This document shows positions 34,706 through 44,229 of a stretch of DNA of 64,000 bases, piece by piece (position 1 is the first letter of the stretch; the number at the start of each line of letters is the position of its first letter). Position numbers and translations under genes: made by a program. The notes under the pieces are model-generated. The model searched no databases. It saw only the letters and a list, made by a program, of their open reading frames with translations, and was not told where the DNA came from. The stretch comes from Zeimonas sp032027205. GTDB taxonomy: Bacteria; Pseudomonadota; Gammaproteobacteria; Burkholderiales; Burkholderiaceae_E. The DNA is taken from the NCBI GenBank assembly GCA_032027205.1, contig JAVSMN010000001.1:3227418-3291417 (forward strand). The letters run 5' to 3'.

Positions 34706-35638
34706 TCATAGCGCCACCCGCATCAGCGCGTCGGCTTCGTGCAGCAGGAAGTCGCGGAATTCGGTAGTCGCGGGCGCCAGGCGGCGCGCGCGCGAATGCA
34801 CGACGAACCACTGCCGGCGCAGCGGCAGGCCCTGCACGTCGAGCATCGCGATGCGTCCCTCGGCCAGTTCGGCGCGCACGGTCTGCATCGACAGGAAGCC
34901 CAGGCCCATGCCCGCCATCACGGCCTGCTTGATCGTCTCGTTGCTGTCGGCTTCCATGATCTGCCGGCGGCGCACGCCGGTTTCGGCGAAGAAGCGGTCC
35001 ATCGCGATGCGGGTGCCCGAGCCCGGTTCGCGGACGATCAGCGGCTCGCCGTCGAGTTCGCGCGGCTCCATGCGCCGACGCAGCGAAAACGGGTGGGCGG
35101 TGGAAGCGACGACGATCAGCGGATTCGGCGCGAACGGAAGCCCGACGAAGTCCATCCCCTCGGGCGGACGCCCCATCAATCCGAGGTCGATCGCGTAGGA
35201 GCGCAGCCGCTCGATGATCTGCTCGCGGTTGTGCACGGTGAGCTTGAACTCTATTCCCGGGTGCGTCCTGCCGAACTGCGCGATCAGCCGCGGCGCGAAG
35301 TATTTCGCGGTGCTGACGAGGCCGAGCCGGATGCGACCGGTACGCAGGCCGCGCAGGGCGCGCGTCGTCTGCTCGAAGTCGTCGAGACGGCTCAGGATTT
35401 CCTCGGCCAGCGGCAGCAGCGCGCGGCCCGGTTCGGTGATCTCCAGCCTGCGGCCGACCTGCTCGAACAGCGCCAGCCCGCACGCCTCCTCGATCTGGCG
35501 CAACTGCATCGACACGGCGGGCTGCGTCAGGTGCAGTTGCGCGGCCGCGGCCGTAACGCTGCCCTCGCGCCCGACCGACGCGAGAGTCTCGAGCTGCCGG
35601 ACGGTGAGGCGCCGGCGCACGCGGGTCGCTTCTTGCAT
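34706..35638 (-). CDS. cbbR: LysR-type regulator of the Calvin cycle operon, CbbR
   Basis: The 310-residue protein has an N-terminal winged helix (LTVRQLETLASVGREGSVTA, then AAAQLHLTQPAVSMQLRQIE). Its effector-binding domain begins with the CbbR-typical GRIRLGLVSTAKYFAPRLI, and NREQIIERL is also typical. It lies divergently 100 bases from cbbL, the standard cbbR position, and should activate the cbb operon in response to metabolites of CO2 fixation. Confidence 0.95.
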   Translation of the reverse strand: MQEATRVRRRLTVRQLETLASVGREGSVTAAAAQLHLTQPAVSMQLRQIEEACGLALFEQVGRRLEITEPGRALLPLAEEILSRLDDFEQTTRALRGLRTGRIRLGLVSTAKYFAPRLIAQFGRTHPGIEFKLTVHNREQIIERLRSYAIDLGLMGRPPEGMDFVGLPFAPNPLIVVASTAHPFSLRRRMEPRELDGEPLIVREPGSGTRIAMDRFFAETGVRRRQIMEADSNETIKQAVMAGMGLGFLSMQTVRAELAEGRIAMLDVQGLPLRRQWFVVHSRARRLAPATTEFRDFLLHEADALMRVAL

Positions 35639-35647
35639 AAGACGGAT

Positions 35648-35664
35648 TTATAGCAGCGTCATAA
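35648..35664. promoter_or_regulatory. Candidate CbbR operator in the cbbR-cbbL intergenic region
   Basis: TTAT-N9-ATAA is an inverted repeat in an AT-rich patch (CATAAGACGGATTTATAG and ATAAAAATC around it) in an otherwise GC-rich region. CbbR sites generally contain TTA-N7/8-TAA-like or T-N11-A symmetry between cbbR and cbbL. The position, 75 to 90 bases upstream of cbbL, fits, but the exact contacts are not proven. Confidence 0.4.
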
Positions 35665-35738
35665 AAATCTGAATAGACCTGATTCCAGGGTCGCCGCACG
35701 ATGCGTTCGTCCTTCACGACGACCAGCAGGAGCACGAA

Positions 35739-37202
35739 ATGGGCGGTCCCGAACTCCGGACGATCACCGACGCCAGGGCGCGTTACGCGGCAGGCGTGCT
35801 CGGCTACGCGCAGATGGGCTACTGGCAACCCGACTACGAGCCGCGCGAGACCGACGTGCTGGCGCTGTTTCGCATCACGCCGCAGCCGGGAGTCGATCCG
35901 CACGAGGCGGCCGCCGCAGTGGCCGGCGAGTCGTCGACGGCGACCTGGACGGTGGTCTGGACCGATCGGCTCACCGCCTGCGAGCAGTACCGCGCGAAGG
36001 CGTATCGCGTGGAGCCGGTGCCGAACAACGTCGAGCAGTACTTCTGCTGGGTCGCCTACGACCTCGACCTGTTCGAGGAAGGCTCGATCGCCAACCTGGC
36101 AGCCTCGATCATCGGCAACGTGTTCAGCTTCAAGCCGCTGAAGGCGCTGCGGCTCGAGGACATGCGGCTTCCGGTGGCGTACCTGAAGACCTTCCGCGGG
36201 CCGCCCACCGGCATCGTCGTCGAGCGCGAGCGGCTCGACAAGTTCGGCCGACCGCTGCTCGGCGCGACGACCAAGCCGAAGCTCGGGCTGTCGGGCAAGA
36301 ACTACGGTCGCGTCGTCTACGAGGCGCTGCGTGGCGGGCTCGACTTCGTCAAGGACGACGAGAACATCAACTCGCAGCCGTTCATGCACTGGCGCGACCG
36401 ATTCCTCTACTGCATGGAGGCGGTGAACCGGGCGAGCGCCGACACCGGCGAAGTCAAGGGCCATTACCTGAACATCACCGCCGGCACGATGGAGGAGATG
36501 TACAAGCGTGCCGCGTTCGCGAAGGAGCTCGGCTCGCTGATCGTGATGGTCGACCTCGTCGTCGGCTGGACGGCGATCCAGTCGATTGCCCACTGGGCGC
36601 GCGACAACGACATGATCGTGCACATGCATCGCGCCGGCCACGGCACGTTCACGCGGCAGAAGTCGCACGGCGTGTCGTTCCGTGTGCTCGCCAAGTGGCT
36701 GCGCGCCGCCGGCGTCGATCACCTGCACGCAGGAACGGCGGTGGGCAAGCTCGACGGCGATCCGCTCACCGTGCAGGGCTACTACGCGGTGTGTCGTGAG
36801 ACGAAGAGCGCTGTCGACCTGCCTCGCGGGCTGTTTTTCGAGCAGGACTGGGCGGGCCTGCGCAAGGTCATGCCGGTGGCGTCGGGCGGCATCCACGCGG
36901 GGCAGATGCACCAGTTGGTCGAGCTGTTCGGCGACGACGTGGTGCTGCAGTTCGGCGGCGGGACGATCGGCCATCCGATGGGCATCCAGGCGGGGGCGAC
37001 GGCCAACCGCGTGGCGCTCGAAGCCATCGTGCTCGCGCGCAACGAGGGACGCGACTTGCACGCCGAGGGGCCGGAGATCCTCGCGCAGGCCGCGCAGCAC
37101 TGCCGGCCGCTGCAGGCGGCGCTCGAAACATGGAAGAACGTGCGCTACGACTACGAGAGCACCGACGCGTCCGACTACCTGCCGACGCCGTCGATGTGCT
37201 GA
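35739..37202 (+). CDS. cbbL: RuBisCO large subunit, form IC (red type)
   Basis: The 487-residue enzyme fixes CO2 onto ribulose-1,5-bisphosphate. The carbamylated lysine K205 and metal ligands lie in GLDFVKDDENINSQP. The loop GATTKPKLGLSGKNYG carries catalytic lysines K179 and K181, and HMHRAGHGTFTRQK and VASGGIHAGQMH are intact. The N-terminus (GVLGYAQMGYWQPDY) and overall sequence are of form IC, not the green-type IA. AGGAG lies 8 bases before the ATG. CbbX downstream is the activase that goes with red-type enzymes. Confidence 0.98.
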   Translation: MGGPELRTITDARARYAAGVLGYAQMGYWQPDYEPRETDVLALFRITPQPGVDPHEAAAAVAGESSTATWTVVWTDRLTACEQYRAKAYRVEPVPNNVEQYFCWVAYDLDLFEEGSIANLAASIIGNVFSFKPLKALRLEDMRLPVAYLKTFRGPPTGIVVERERLDKFGRPLLGATTKPKLGLSGKNYGRVVYEALRGGLDFVKDDENINSQPFMHWRDRFLYCMEAVNRASADTGEVKGHYLNITAGTMEEMYKRAAFAKELGSLIVMVDLVVGWTAIQSIAHWARDNDMIVHMHRAGHGTFTRQKSHGVSFRVLAKWLRAAGVDHLHAGTAVGKLDGDPLTVQGYYAVCRETKSAVDLPRGLFFEQDWAGLRKVMPVASGGIHAGQMHQLVELFGDDVVLQFGGGTIGHPMGIQAGATANRVALEAIVLARNEGRDLHAEGPEILAQAAQHCRPLQAALETWKNVRYDYESTDASDYLPTPSMC

Positions 37203-37246
37203 GCGCCGTCGGCTCGAAAGACAGAACCATCTGCGGAGTTCCCGTC

Positions 37247-37684
37247 ATGCGTATCACCCAGGGCGCCTTCTCGTTCCTTCCCGACCTCGACGACGCGCAG
37301 ATCCACGCGCAGATCGAGTACTGCCTGCGCAACGGCTGGGCGGTGAGCCTCGAGCACACCGACGACATCCATCCGCGCAACGTCTACTGGCAGATGTACG
37401 GCCAGCCGATGTTCGACCTCGCCGATGCCGGCGGCGCGATCCTCGAGTTGCAAGCGTGCCGCGAGACCTTCCCCGACCACTACATCCGGATCAACGGCTT
37501 CGACTCGACGCGCGGGTGGGAGACGGTGCGCCTGTCGTTCCTCGTGAACCGGCCGGCGCACGAACCGGGGCTGCGGCTGCGACGCATCGAGTCGGAGGGT
37601 CGCACGCAACGCTACGCGCTCGACGGCTACGCGGCGCAGCGCGAGTCGGGCCAACGTTACTGCGAGCCGGGTCGGCGGTACTGA
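37247..37684 (+). CDS. cbbS: RuBisCO small subunit, form IC
   Basis: The 145-residue protein begins MRITQGAFSFLPDLDDAQI, the standard red-type small-subunit N-terminus. The motif QIEYCLRNGWAVSLEHTDD follows, and it ends with the C-terminal extension that forms the central barrel in red-type enzymes (YALDGYAAQRESGQRY). It lies 44 bases after cbbL. The ATG is chosen by family agreement; the frame is open upstream into cbbL. Confidence 0.97.
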   Translation: MRITQGAFSFLPDLDDAQIHAQIEYCLRNGWAVSLEHTDDIHPRNVYWQMYGQPMFDLADAGGAILELQACRETFPDHYIRINGFDSTRGWETVRLSFLVNRPAHEPGLRLRRIESEGRTQRYALDGYAAQRESGQRYCEPGRRY

Positions 37685-37692
37685 ATACGCAG

Positions 37693-37724
37693 CGACCAGA
37701 AGACGCACCGACCAGAAGATGCAC
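37693..37724. repeat. Two 16-bp tandem repeats between cbbS and cbbX
   Basis: CGACCAGAAGACGCAC (37693-37708) is followed at once by CGACCAGAAGATGCAC (37709-37724), identical at 15 of 16 bases. A degraded third copy may begin at 37725 (CGACCCGGAGCG) just ahead of the cbbX start. No known function; probably slippage in the short spacer. Confidence 0.85.
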
Positions 37725-37741
37725 CGACCCGGAGCGACGCG

Positions 37742-38628
37742 ATGAACCCGATCGACGAGCGCGAAGTGCTCGCGCTGCTGGCCGAACTCGACGCCGACCT
37801 GGTCGGCCTGGCGCCGGTCAAGCAGCGCATCCGCGACATCGCGGCGCTGCTGCTCGTCGATGCGGCGCGCAAGGCGCACGGACTGGGCTCGCCAGCGCCG
37901 ACGCTGCACATGTGCTTCACCGGCAATCCCGGCACCGGCAAGACGACGGTCGCGCAGCGAATGGCGTCGATCCTGCATCGGCTGGGCTACGTGCGCAAAG
38001 GCCACCTCGTCTCGGTGACGCGCGACGACCTGGTCGGGCAGTACATCGGGCATACCGCGCCGAAGACGCGCGAGGTACTGAAGCGCGCGATCGGCGGCGT
38101 GCTGTTCATCGACGAGGCGTATTACCTGTACCGTCCCGAGAACGAGCGCGACTACGGCCAGGAGGCGATCGAGATCCTGCTGCAGGCGATGGAGAACCAG
38201 CGCGAGGACGTCGTCGTGATCCTCGCCGGCTACTCCGACCGGATGGCGGACTTCTTCGAGTGCAACCCGGGTTTTCGCTCGCGCATCGCACATCACATCG
38301 ACTTCCCCGACTACGCACAGGACGAGCTGATGCGCATCGCGCAGCTGATGCTCGAGCGGCTGGGCTACGGTTTCGATGCACCGGCCCGCGGCCTCTTCGA
38401 GCGCTACCTCGACCTGCGCATGCGCCAGCCGCACTTCGCCAACGCGCGCAGCGTGCGCAACGCGCTCGACCGGGCGCGGCTGCGCCACGCGAGCCGTCTG
38501 TTCGGCTCGATCGCCGACGCGGACGTCGCCACGCTGTCGACGCTCACTGCAGACGATTTCCGCAGCAGTCGCGTGTTCCAGTCATCGGCGGCTACGACGC
38601 CGAGCCACGTCGAGGAGGAGTGCCCGTC

Positions 38629-38632
<4 letters not shown>
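37742..38632 (+). CDS. cbbX: CbbX, AAA+ RuBisCO activase for red-type enzyme
   Basis: The 296-residue AAA+ ATPase removes inhibitory sugar phosphates from red-type RuBisCO by pulling on the large-subunit C-terminus. Walker A is GNPGTGKT (61-68) and Walker B is GVLFIDEAYYLY. The C-terminal sensor helices include ANARSVRNALDRARLRHA. The stop overlaps the cbbF start (ATGA). Its presence agrees with the form IC classification of cbbL and cbbS. Confidence 0.97.
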
Positions 38633-39702
<1,070 letters not shown>

Positions 39703-39725
39703 GCGGCCGAGAGGAGAAAGCGAAG

Positions 39726-40607
39726 ATGTCCGCAAGGCACCCGATCATCGCGGTCACCGGATCCTCTGGCGCAGGAACGACGTCGGTCACCCGCACCTTC
39801 GAGAACATCTTCCGGCGCGAGAAGCTGAAGGCGGCGCTCATCGAAGGCGACAGTTTCCATCGCTACGACCGCCAGGAAATGCGTCGGATGCTCGCCGAGC
39901 AGGAAGCGGCCGGCAACCGGCACTTCAGCCACTTCGGCGAGCAGGCGAATCTGTTCGACGAGCTCGAGCAGACCTTTCGCGACTACAGCGAAACCGGCAA
40001 CGGCCGCCATCGCCAGTACCTGCACGACGAAGCGGAAGCGGCGCGACACGGGCAGGAACCCGGGACGTTCACGCGCTGGCAGGAGTTCGAGCCCGACACC
40101 GACCTGCTGTTCTACGAGGGGCTGCACGGCGCGGTGCGCACTGCAGGCGTCGACGTCGCCCGCTATCCGGACCTGCTGATCGGCGTCGTGCCGGTGATCA
40201 ATCTCGAATGGATCCAGAAGCTGCACCGCGACAAGTCGACGCGCGGCTATTCCACCGAAGCCGTCACCGACGTGATCCTGCGGCGCATGAACGACTACGT
40301 GCACTACATCTGCCCGCAGTTCGAGCGCACGCACGTCAACTTCCAGCGCGTGCCCACCGTGGACACGTCGAACCCGTTCATCGCGCGTGACATTCCGACC
40401 GCCGACGAGAGCTTCCTGGTCATCCGCTTCGCGAATCCGGCCGGCATCGACTTTCCGTACCTGCTCACGATGCTCGGCGGCTCGTTCATGTCGCGCGCGA
40501 ACACGATCGTCGCCCCCGGCGGGAAGATGGAGCTTGCGATGCAACTGATCTTCACTCCGTTCATCTGGCGGATGATGGAGCGGCGCCGCAAGGCGCTGGG
40601 CGGGTGA
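39726..40607 (+). CDS. cbbP: Phosphoribulokinase
   Basis: The 293-residue enzyme makes ribulose-1,5-bisphosphate from ribulose-5-phosphate and ATP. The P-loop region is VTGSSGAGTTSVTRTF (from about residue 10), the substrate-binding block EGDSFHRYDRQEMR follows, and FYEGLHGAV is the conserved metal and catalytic segment. The length is that of the proteobacterial octameric type. GAGGAG precedes the ATG. It is the last gene of the cbb operon and stops 5 bases from the convergent DAHP synthase gene. Confidence 0.97.
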   Translation: MSARHPIIAVTGSSGAGTTSVTRTFENIFRREKLKAALIEGDSFHRYDRQEMRRMLAEQEAAGNRHFSHFGEQANLFDELEQTFRDYSETGNGRHRQYLHDEAEAARHGQEPGTFTRWQEFEPDTDLLFYEGLHGAVRTAGVDVARYPDLLIGVVPVINLEWIQKLHRDKSTRGYSTEAVTDVILRRMNDYVHYICPQFERTHVNFQRVPTVDTSNPFIARDIPTADESFLVIRFANPAGIDFPYLLTMLGGSFMSRANTIVAPGGKMELAMQLIFTPFIWRMMERRRKALGG

Positions 40608-40612
40608 GAACG

Positions 40613-41707
40613 TCAGCCGCTGCGCCTTCGCATCCGCACGGCCGCGTCCAGCGACTCGAGCAGGCGCACCGAGTCGTCCCAGCCGAGGCACGCATCGGTG
40701 ATGCTCTGTCCGTAGACGAGCGAGCGCGGATCGTCCGTGCCGGGCGTGAACGGCTGGCGGCCCTCGACGAGGTGACTTTCGATCATCGCGCCGAGGACGG
40801 CTCGGCTGCCGCCGGCGATCTGCGCGCACACCGCATCGGCGACCTCGCGCTGGCGAGGCGCCTGCTTGCCGCTGTTCGCGTGCGAGAAATCGATCATCAG
40901 CGACGGGCGGCAACCGCTGTCGGACAGCGCGTGGCAGGCGGCCTCGACGCTCGCCGCGTCGAAGTTCGGCGTGCGACCGCCGCGCAGGATCAGGTGGCAG
41001 TCGGGATTGCCGAGCGTGCGCACCACCGCGACGTGGCCGTTCTTGTGGATGCCGAGGAAGTTGTGCGGTGCGCGCGCGGCGAGCATCGCGTCGATCGCGA
41101 CGCGCACGTTGCCGTCGGTGCCGTTCTTGAAGCCGATCGGCGCCGAGGTGCCGGAGGCGAGCTCGCGGTGCACCTGGCTCTCGGTGGTGCGCGCGCCGAT
41201 CGCTCCCCAGGCGACGAGGTCGGCCAGGTATTGCGGCGACATCGTGTCGAGCAGCTCGCTGCCGGCGGGCACGCCCGCGCGCGCAATGTCGATCAGCAGC
41301 GAGCGCGCGATGCGCAGCCCCTCATTGATGCGGCAGGTCTCGTCGAGGTACGGATCGTTGATCAGGCCTTTCCAGCCGACGGTGGTTCGCGGCTTCTCGA
41401 AGTACACGCGCATCACGATTTCGAGCGTGTCGTGCAGCCGCTCGCGCTGTTCGGCCAGCCGCTGCGCATATTCGAGCGCTGCGCGCGGGTCGTGGATCGA
41501 GCATGGCCCGATGACGACGAGCAGGCGGTCGTCCTCGTTGCGCACGATGGCGCGCACTGCGGCGCGGGCTTCGAGCACCTGGCGCTCGACGTCCGTTCCG
41601 GCGATCGGGAAGAAGCGCAAGAGGTCCTCGGGCGGCGGCAGCACGAGCATCTGCGCGATGCGCTCGTCGTCGACACGCGCGCTCGGGTCGGTCGGATCGG
41701 GTTGCAT
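40613..41707 (-). CDS. 3-deoxy-D-arabino-heptulosonate 7-phosphate (DAHP) synthase, class I
   Basis: The 364-residue enzyme condenses phosphoenolpyruvate and erythrose-4-phosphate, the first step of the shikimate pathway. VVIGPCSIHDPRAALEYA, EKPRTTVGWKGLINDP, GARTTESQVHRELASG and IDFSHANSGK (with the metal-binding His) are all characteristic of the AroF/G/H type. ATG 41707 gives a normal length; upstream codons are unconserved. Which aromatic amino acid inhibits it cannot be told with confidence from sequence. Confidence 0.95.
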   Translation of the reverse strand: MQPDPTDPSARVDDERIAQMLVLPPPEDLLRFFPIAGTDVERQVLEARAAVRAIVRNEDDRLLVVIGPCSIHDPRAALEYAQRLAEQRERLHDTLEIVMRVYFEKPRTTVGWKGLINDPYLDETCRINEGLRIARSLLIDIARAGVPAGSELLDTMSPQYLADLVAWGAIGARTTESQVHRELASGTSAPIGFKNGTDGNVRVAIDAMLAARAPHNFLGIHKNGHVAVVRTLGNPDCHLILRGGRTPNFDAASVEAACHALSDSGCRPSLMIDFSHANSGKQAPRQREVADAVCAQIAGGSRAVLGAMIESHLVEGRQPFTPGTDDPRSLVYGQSITDACLGWDDSVRLLESLDAAVRMRRRSG

Positions 41708-41913
41708 GGCTGGGGGGCTGGGCGGGGACGAAGGATGGTACTGCAGCGGCGTCAAGCGATGCGGCGCGAGCGGCAGGCGTCCCGATCGGTGCGGCCGAAA
41801 GTGCGCAGCCTGCCGCCAGTGATGGCATCGCAAAGGGAGCACGTCGATTGCTTCATGATCCGCGTTCCGGCGCAGTCGAGCGGGACGAAGCGCACATATG
41901 GAGGAGACGGACG

Positions 41914-42402
41914 ATGAAGGCAGGAATCGGGAACGTAGTGAAGCGCACCCCGCTGTTCGTTGCCGCAGCGCTGCTCGGCTGCAGCGCCGCCGCCGCCGCG
42001 CAGGGGATGCAGCCGGCGACGCCGTCGACCCCCGTCGTGGCCGCGCCGGCGGCGGCGCAGCCGATGAAAGTCGTCGTGCAGGTGAGCGACGACGACCCGC
42101 GCACCTGGAACCTGGCGCTGAACAACCTGCGCAACCTGCAGAGCGCGCTCGGCGCACCGAACGTCGTCGCCGAACTGGTCGCCTACGGGCCCGGCATCGG
42201 GATGCTGCAGCGCGACTCGTCGGTCCAGGCGCGGATCACGCAGGCGTTGAGCGACGGCGTGCACGTGGTCGCCTGCGAGAACACGATGCGCGGGCGCAAG
42301 CTCACCACGCCCGACATGATTCCCGGAATCGGCTACGTGCCGTCCGGCGTGGTCGAGATCGTGCAGCGCGAGCGCGACGGCTATTCGTATCTGAGGCCGT
42401 AG
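41914..42402 (+). CDS. DsrE/DsrF-like secreted protein
   Basis: The 162-residue protein has a signal peptide or lipoprotein-like leader (TPLFVAAALLGCSAAAAAQ). A DsrE-fold domain follows (MKVVVQVSDDDPRTWNLALNN, VAYGPGIGMLQRDS, VVACENTMRGRKLTTPDMI). A cysteine at the usual DsrE position is present in ACENTM. DsrE proteins take part in sulfur relay or peroxide-related chemistry; this exported subgroup has no established role. GAGGAG lies 8 bases before the ATG, which decides the start. Confidence 0.85.
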   Translation: MKAGIGNVVKRTPLFVAAALLGCSAAAAAQGMQPATPSTPVVAAPAAAQPMKVVVQVSDDDPRTWNLALNNLRNLQSALGAPNVVAELVAYGPGIGMLQRDSSVQARITQALSDGVHVVACENTMRGRKLTTPDMIPGIGYVPSGVVEIVQRERDGYSYLRP

Positions 42403-42444
42403 CGGCGTCGCGCAGCGGGGGCGTCGATCTCATCGGAAGCCGGC

Positions 42445-42948
42445 GTGAATCGCCTCGTGGCGTTCCAGCGTGGCACGGGCCGCGACGACCGCGGTCGCCT
42501 GCTCTCCGAGATCCTGCGCTGCGATGACGAATGGCTCGAGTCGACGCACGATTTCATCCAATGGCTGTTCCCGCTGCCGGAGCCGAGCGCGGTGAACCCG
42601 AGCGCGCCGCTGGCGGGGGCCGAGGTGCGCGAGGCGTTCGGCAGCGACCCGCTGCTGCGCGCGAGCCTGCATGCCAGCTTCGTGCGCATGCTGCGCTTCT
42701 ACGGACTGACGCTCGACGACGACGGCCGAGTGCTTCCGGCACCCGACTGGGCGCAGCGCAACGGCTGGTTCCGTCACGGCGGGCACAACGACCTTCGCAT
42801 CACGCGCATCCTGCGCAGCCTGGCGGTTCTCGGACTCGGCGGACAGGCGAGGGCGCTGCTCGACTGCCTCGAGCAGCTTCGCAGGCAGGAGCCGTGCGGC
42901 GTGAATGCGCGCGCCTTCGACTACTGGCGCGCCGCCGTCGAGCGCTGA
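42445..42948 (+). CDS. Opioid growth factor receptor (OGFr)-like domain protein
   Basis: The 167-residue protein contains CDDEWLESTHDFIQWLFPLP (residues 26-45), the hallmark of the OGFr conserved region. DPLLRASLHASFVRMLRFYG and RNGWFRHGGHNDLRITRILR follow, as in bacterial members. The family is named after an animal receptor, but the bacterial proteins have no known function. The start is GTG 42445. The gene is 42 bases downstream of the DsrE-like gene on the same strand. Confidence 0.82.
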   Translation: MNRLVAFQRGTGRDDRGRLLSEILRCDDEWLESTHDFIQWLFPLPEPSAVNPSAPLAGAEVREAFGSDPLLRASLHASFVRMLRFYGLTLDDDGRVLPAPDWAQRNGWFRHGGHNDLRITRILRSLAVLGLGGQARALLDCLEQLRRQEPCGVNARAFDYWRAAVER

Positions 42949-42949
42949 A

Positions 42950-43378
42950 TCAGCCGGCCAGCCACGCCTCGATCTGCGCCGCGCTCATCGCGCCGGCGCT
43001 GCGACGCACTTCCTGGCCGTTGCGAAACAGCGCCAACGTCGGGATGCTGCGAATTTGATAGCGCTGGCTCAGCTGCGGATTCGCGTCGCTGTCGACCTTC
43101 AGGAACTGCACGCGCCCGGCCAGCTTCTTCGCGGCCTGCTCGTACTGCGGCGCCATCATGCGGCACGGTCCGCACCAGCTCGCCCAGAAGTCGACGACGA
43201 CCGGCAGGTCGGTGCGGCGCAGGTAGTCGTCGAAACGCGCGTCGTCCATCTCGACCGGCTTGCCGGCGAACAGCGGTTGCCCGCAGGCGCCGCAGCCGGG
43301 CTGCTCGGCCGCGCGCTGCGCGGGCAGTCGGTTGGTCTTGCCGCAATGCGGGCAGACGGCGTGGATCGAGTCGCTCAT
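42950..43378 (-). CDS. trxC: Thioredoxin 2 (TrxC type with zinc ribbon)
   Basis: The 142-residue protein has an N-terminal zinc-binding module (CPHC at residues 9-12 and CGAC at 29-32). A thioredoxin domain follows with the active site WASWCGPCRMMAP and cis-Pro motif SIPTLALFRNG. This domain order defines thioredoxin 2, induced in oxidative stress in other bacteria. It ends 1 base from the stop of the convergent OGFr-like gene. Confidence 0.94.
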   Translation of the reverse strand: MSDSIHAVCPHCGKTNRLPAQRAAEQPGCGACGQPLFAGKPVEMDDARFDDYLRRTDLPVVVDFWASWCGPCRMMAPQYEQAAKKLAGRVQFLKVDSDANPQLSQRYQIRSIPTLALFRNGQEVRRSAGAMSAAQIEAWLAG

Positions 43379-43435
43379 TCGTTTTCCTCCGGATCCCTGG
43401 ATATGGGGGAGGCGGGCGCCTCGCACAAGGGCGAG

Positions 43436-44095
43436 TCAGTCGATGATCCGCAGTCCGAGGCGGCTCGCGGCGATCACGGCCTGCGTGCGATTGCGCACGC
43501 CGAGGGCGCGCAGCACGGCACTCACGTGGACCTTGACCGTGCCTTCGGCGAGATCGAGTTGCCGGCAGATCAGCTTGTTCGGCAGTCCGCGCAGGATCAG
43601 TCGCAGGACGTCGCATTGCCGGTCGGTGAGCCCGAGATGGCGCGGGTCGTTCTGCACGTGGCGCGAGCGGATCGGCTCCTTTGCGCCGTGGCGCGGATCG
43701 ATCGCCTCGCGCGGGACGTAGACGTGGCCGGAGGACACGAGCCGCAGCGCGTGCGTGATGAGGTCGCCGTGGTAGGTCTTCGGGATATACCCGGCCGCGC
43801 CCAGGTCGAGGCAGCGGAGGATGGTCTCGCGGTCGATCTCGGCCGACAGCACGACGGTGGGCAGGTGCGGAAACTGCTCGCGCAGGCCACGAAGCGCATC
43901 GAAGCCGGCGCAGTCGGGCAGGTTCAGGTCGAGCAGCGTGAAGTCGTACGGGATGTTCGTCGCGAGCATGCGCCTGGCTTCGGCGTAGCTGCCGGCCAGG
44001 TCGATACGGCTGCCAGGCGCGACCGAGTCCATGGTGACCCGGATCGCGTCGCGCATCAGCGGATGGTCGTCGATGATGAGCACGCACGCGGCCAT
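43436..44095 (-). CDS. LuxR/NarL-family response regulator, orphan
   Basis: The 219-residue protein has a receiver domain (VLIIDDHPLMRDAIRVTM, phospho-Asp in LLDLNLPDCAGFDAL, Lys in YIPKTYHG) and a LuxR helix-turn-helix (LTDRQCDVLRLILRGLPNKLICRQL-type, residues about 155-180). No kinase is next to it. It resembles the other regulator at 22774 and might share a kinase from elsewhere. Confidence 0.9.
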   Translation of the reverse strand: MAACVLIIDDHPLMRDAIRVTMDSVAPGSRIDLAGSYAEARRMLATNIPYDFTLLDLNLPDCAGFDALRGLREQFPHLPTVVLSAEIDRETILRCLDLGAAGYIPKTYHGDLITHALRLVSSGHVYVPREAIDPRHGAKEPIRSRHVQNDPRHLGLTDRQCDVLRLILRGLPNKLICRQLDLAEGTVKVHVSAVLRALGVRNRTQAVIAASRLGLRIID

Positions 44096-44229
44096 GGCCA
44101 GCCCCCCTGTCCTGAATCTCTTTCGACAGGTTGTAAGGCCGGCCCGCGGCTCTCGTCAAGCCAATCTGCTACCGAAGTCTGGTGGGATCGGTCGAAGGGG
44201 GTAGTTGCGGGAAGGCGGCGGTTCGTCTT

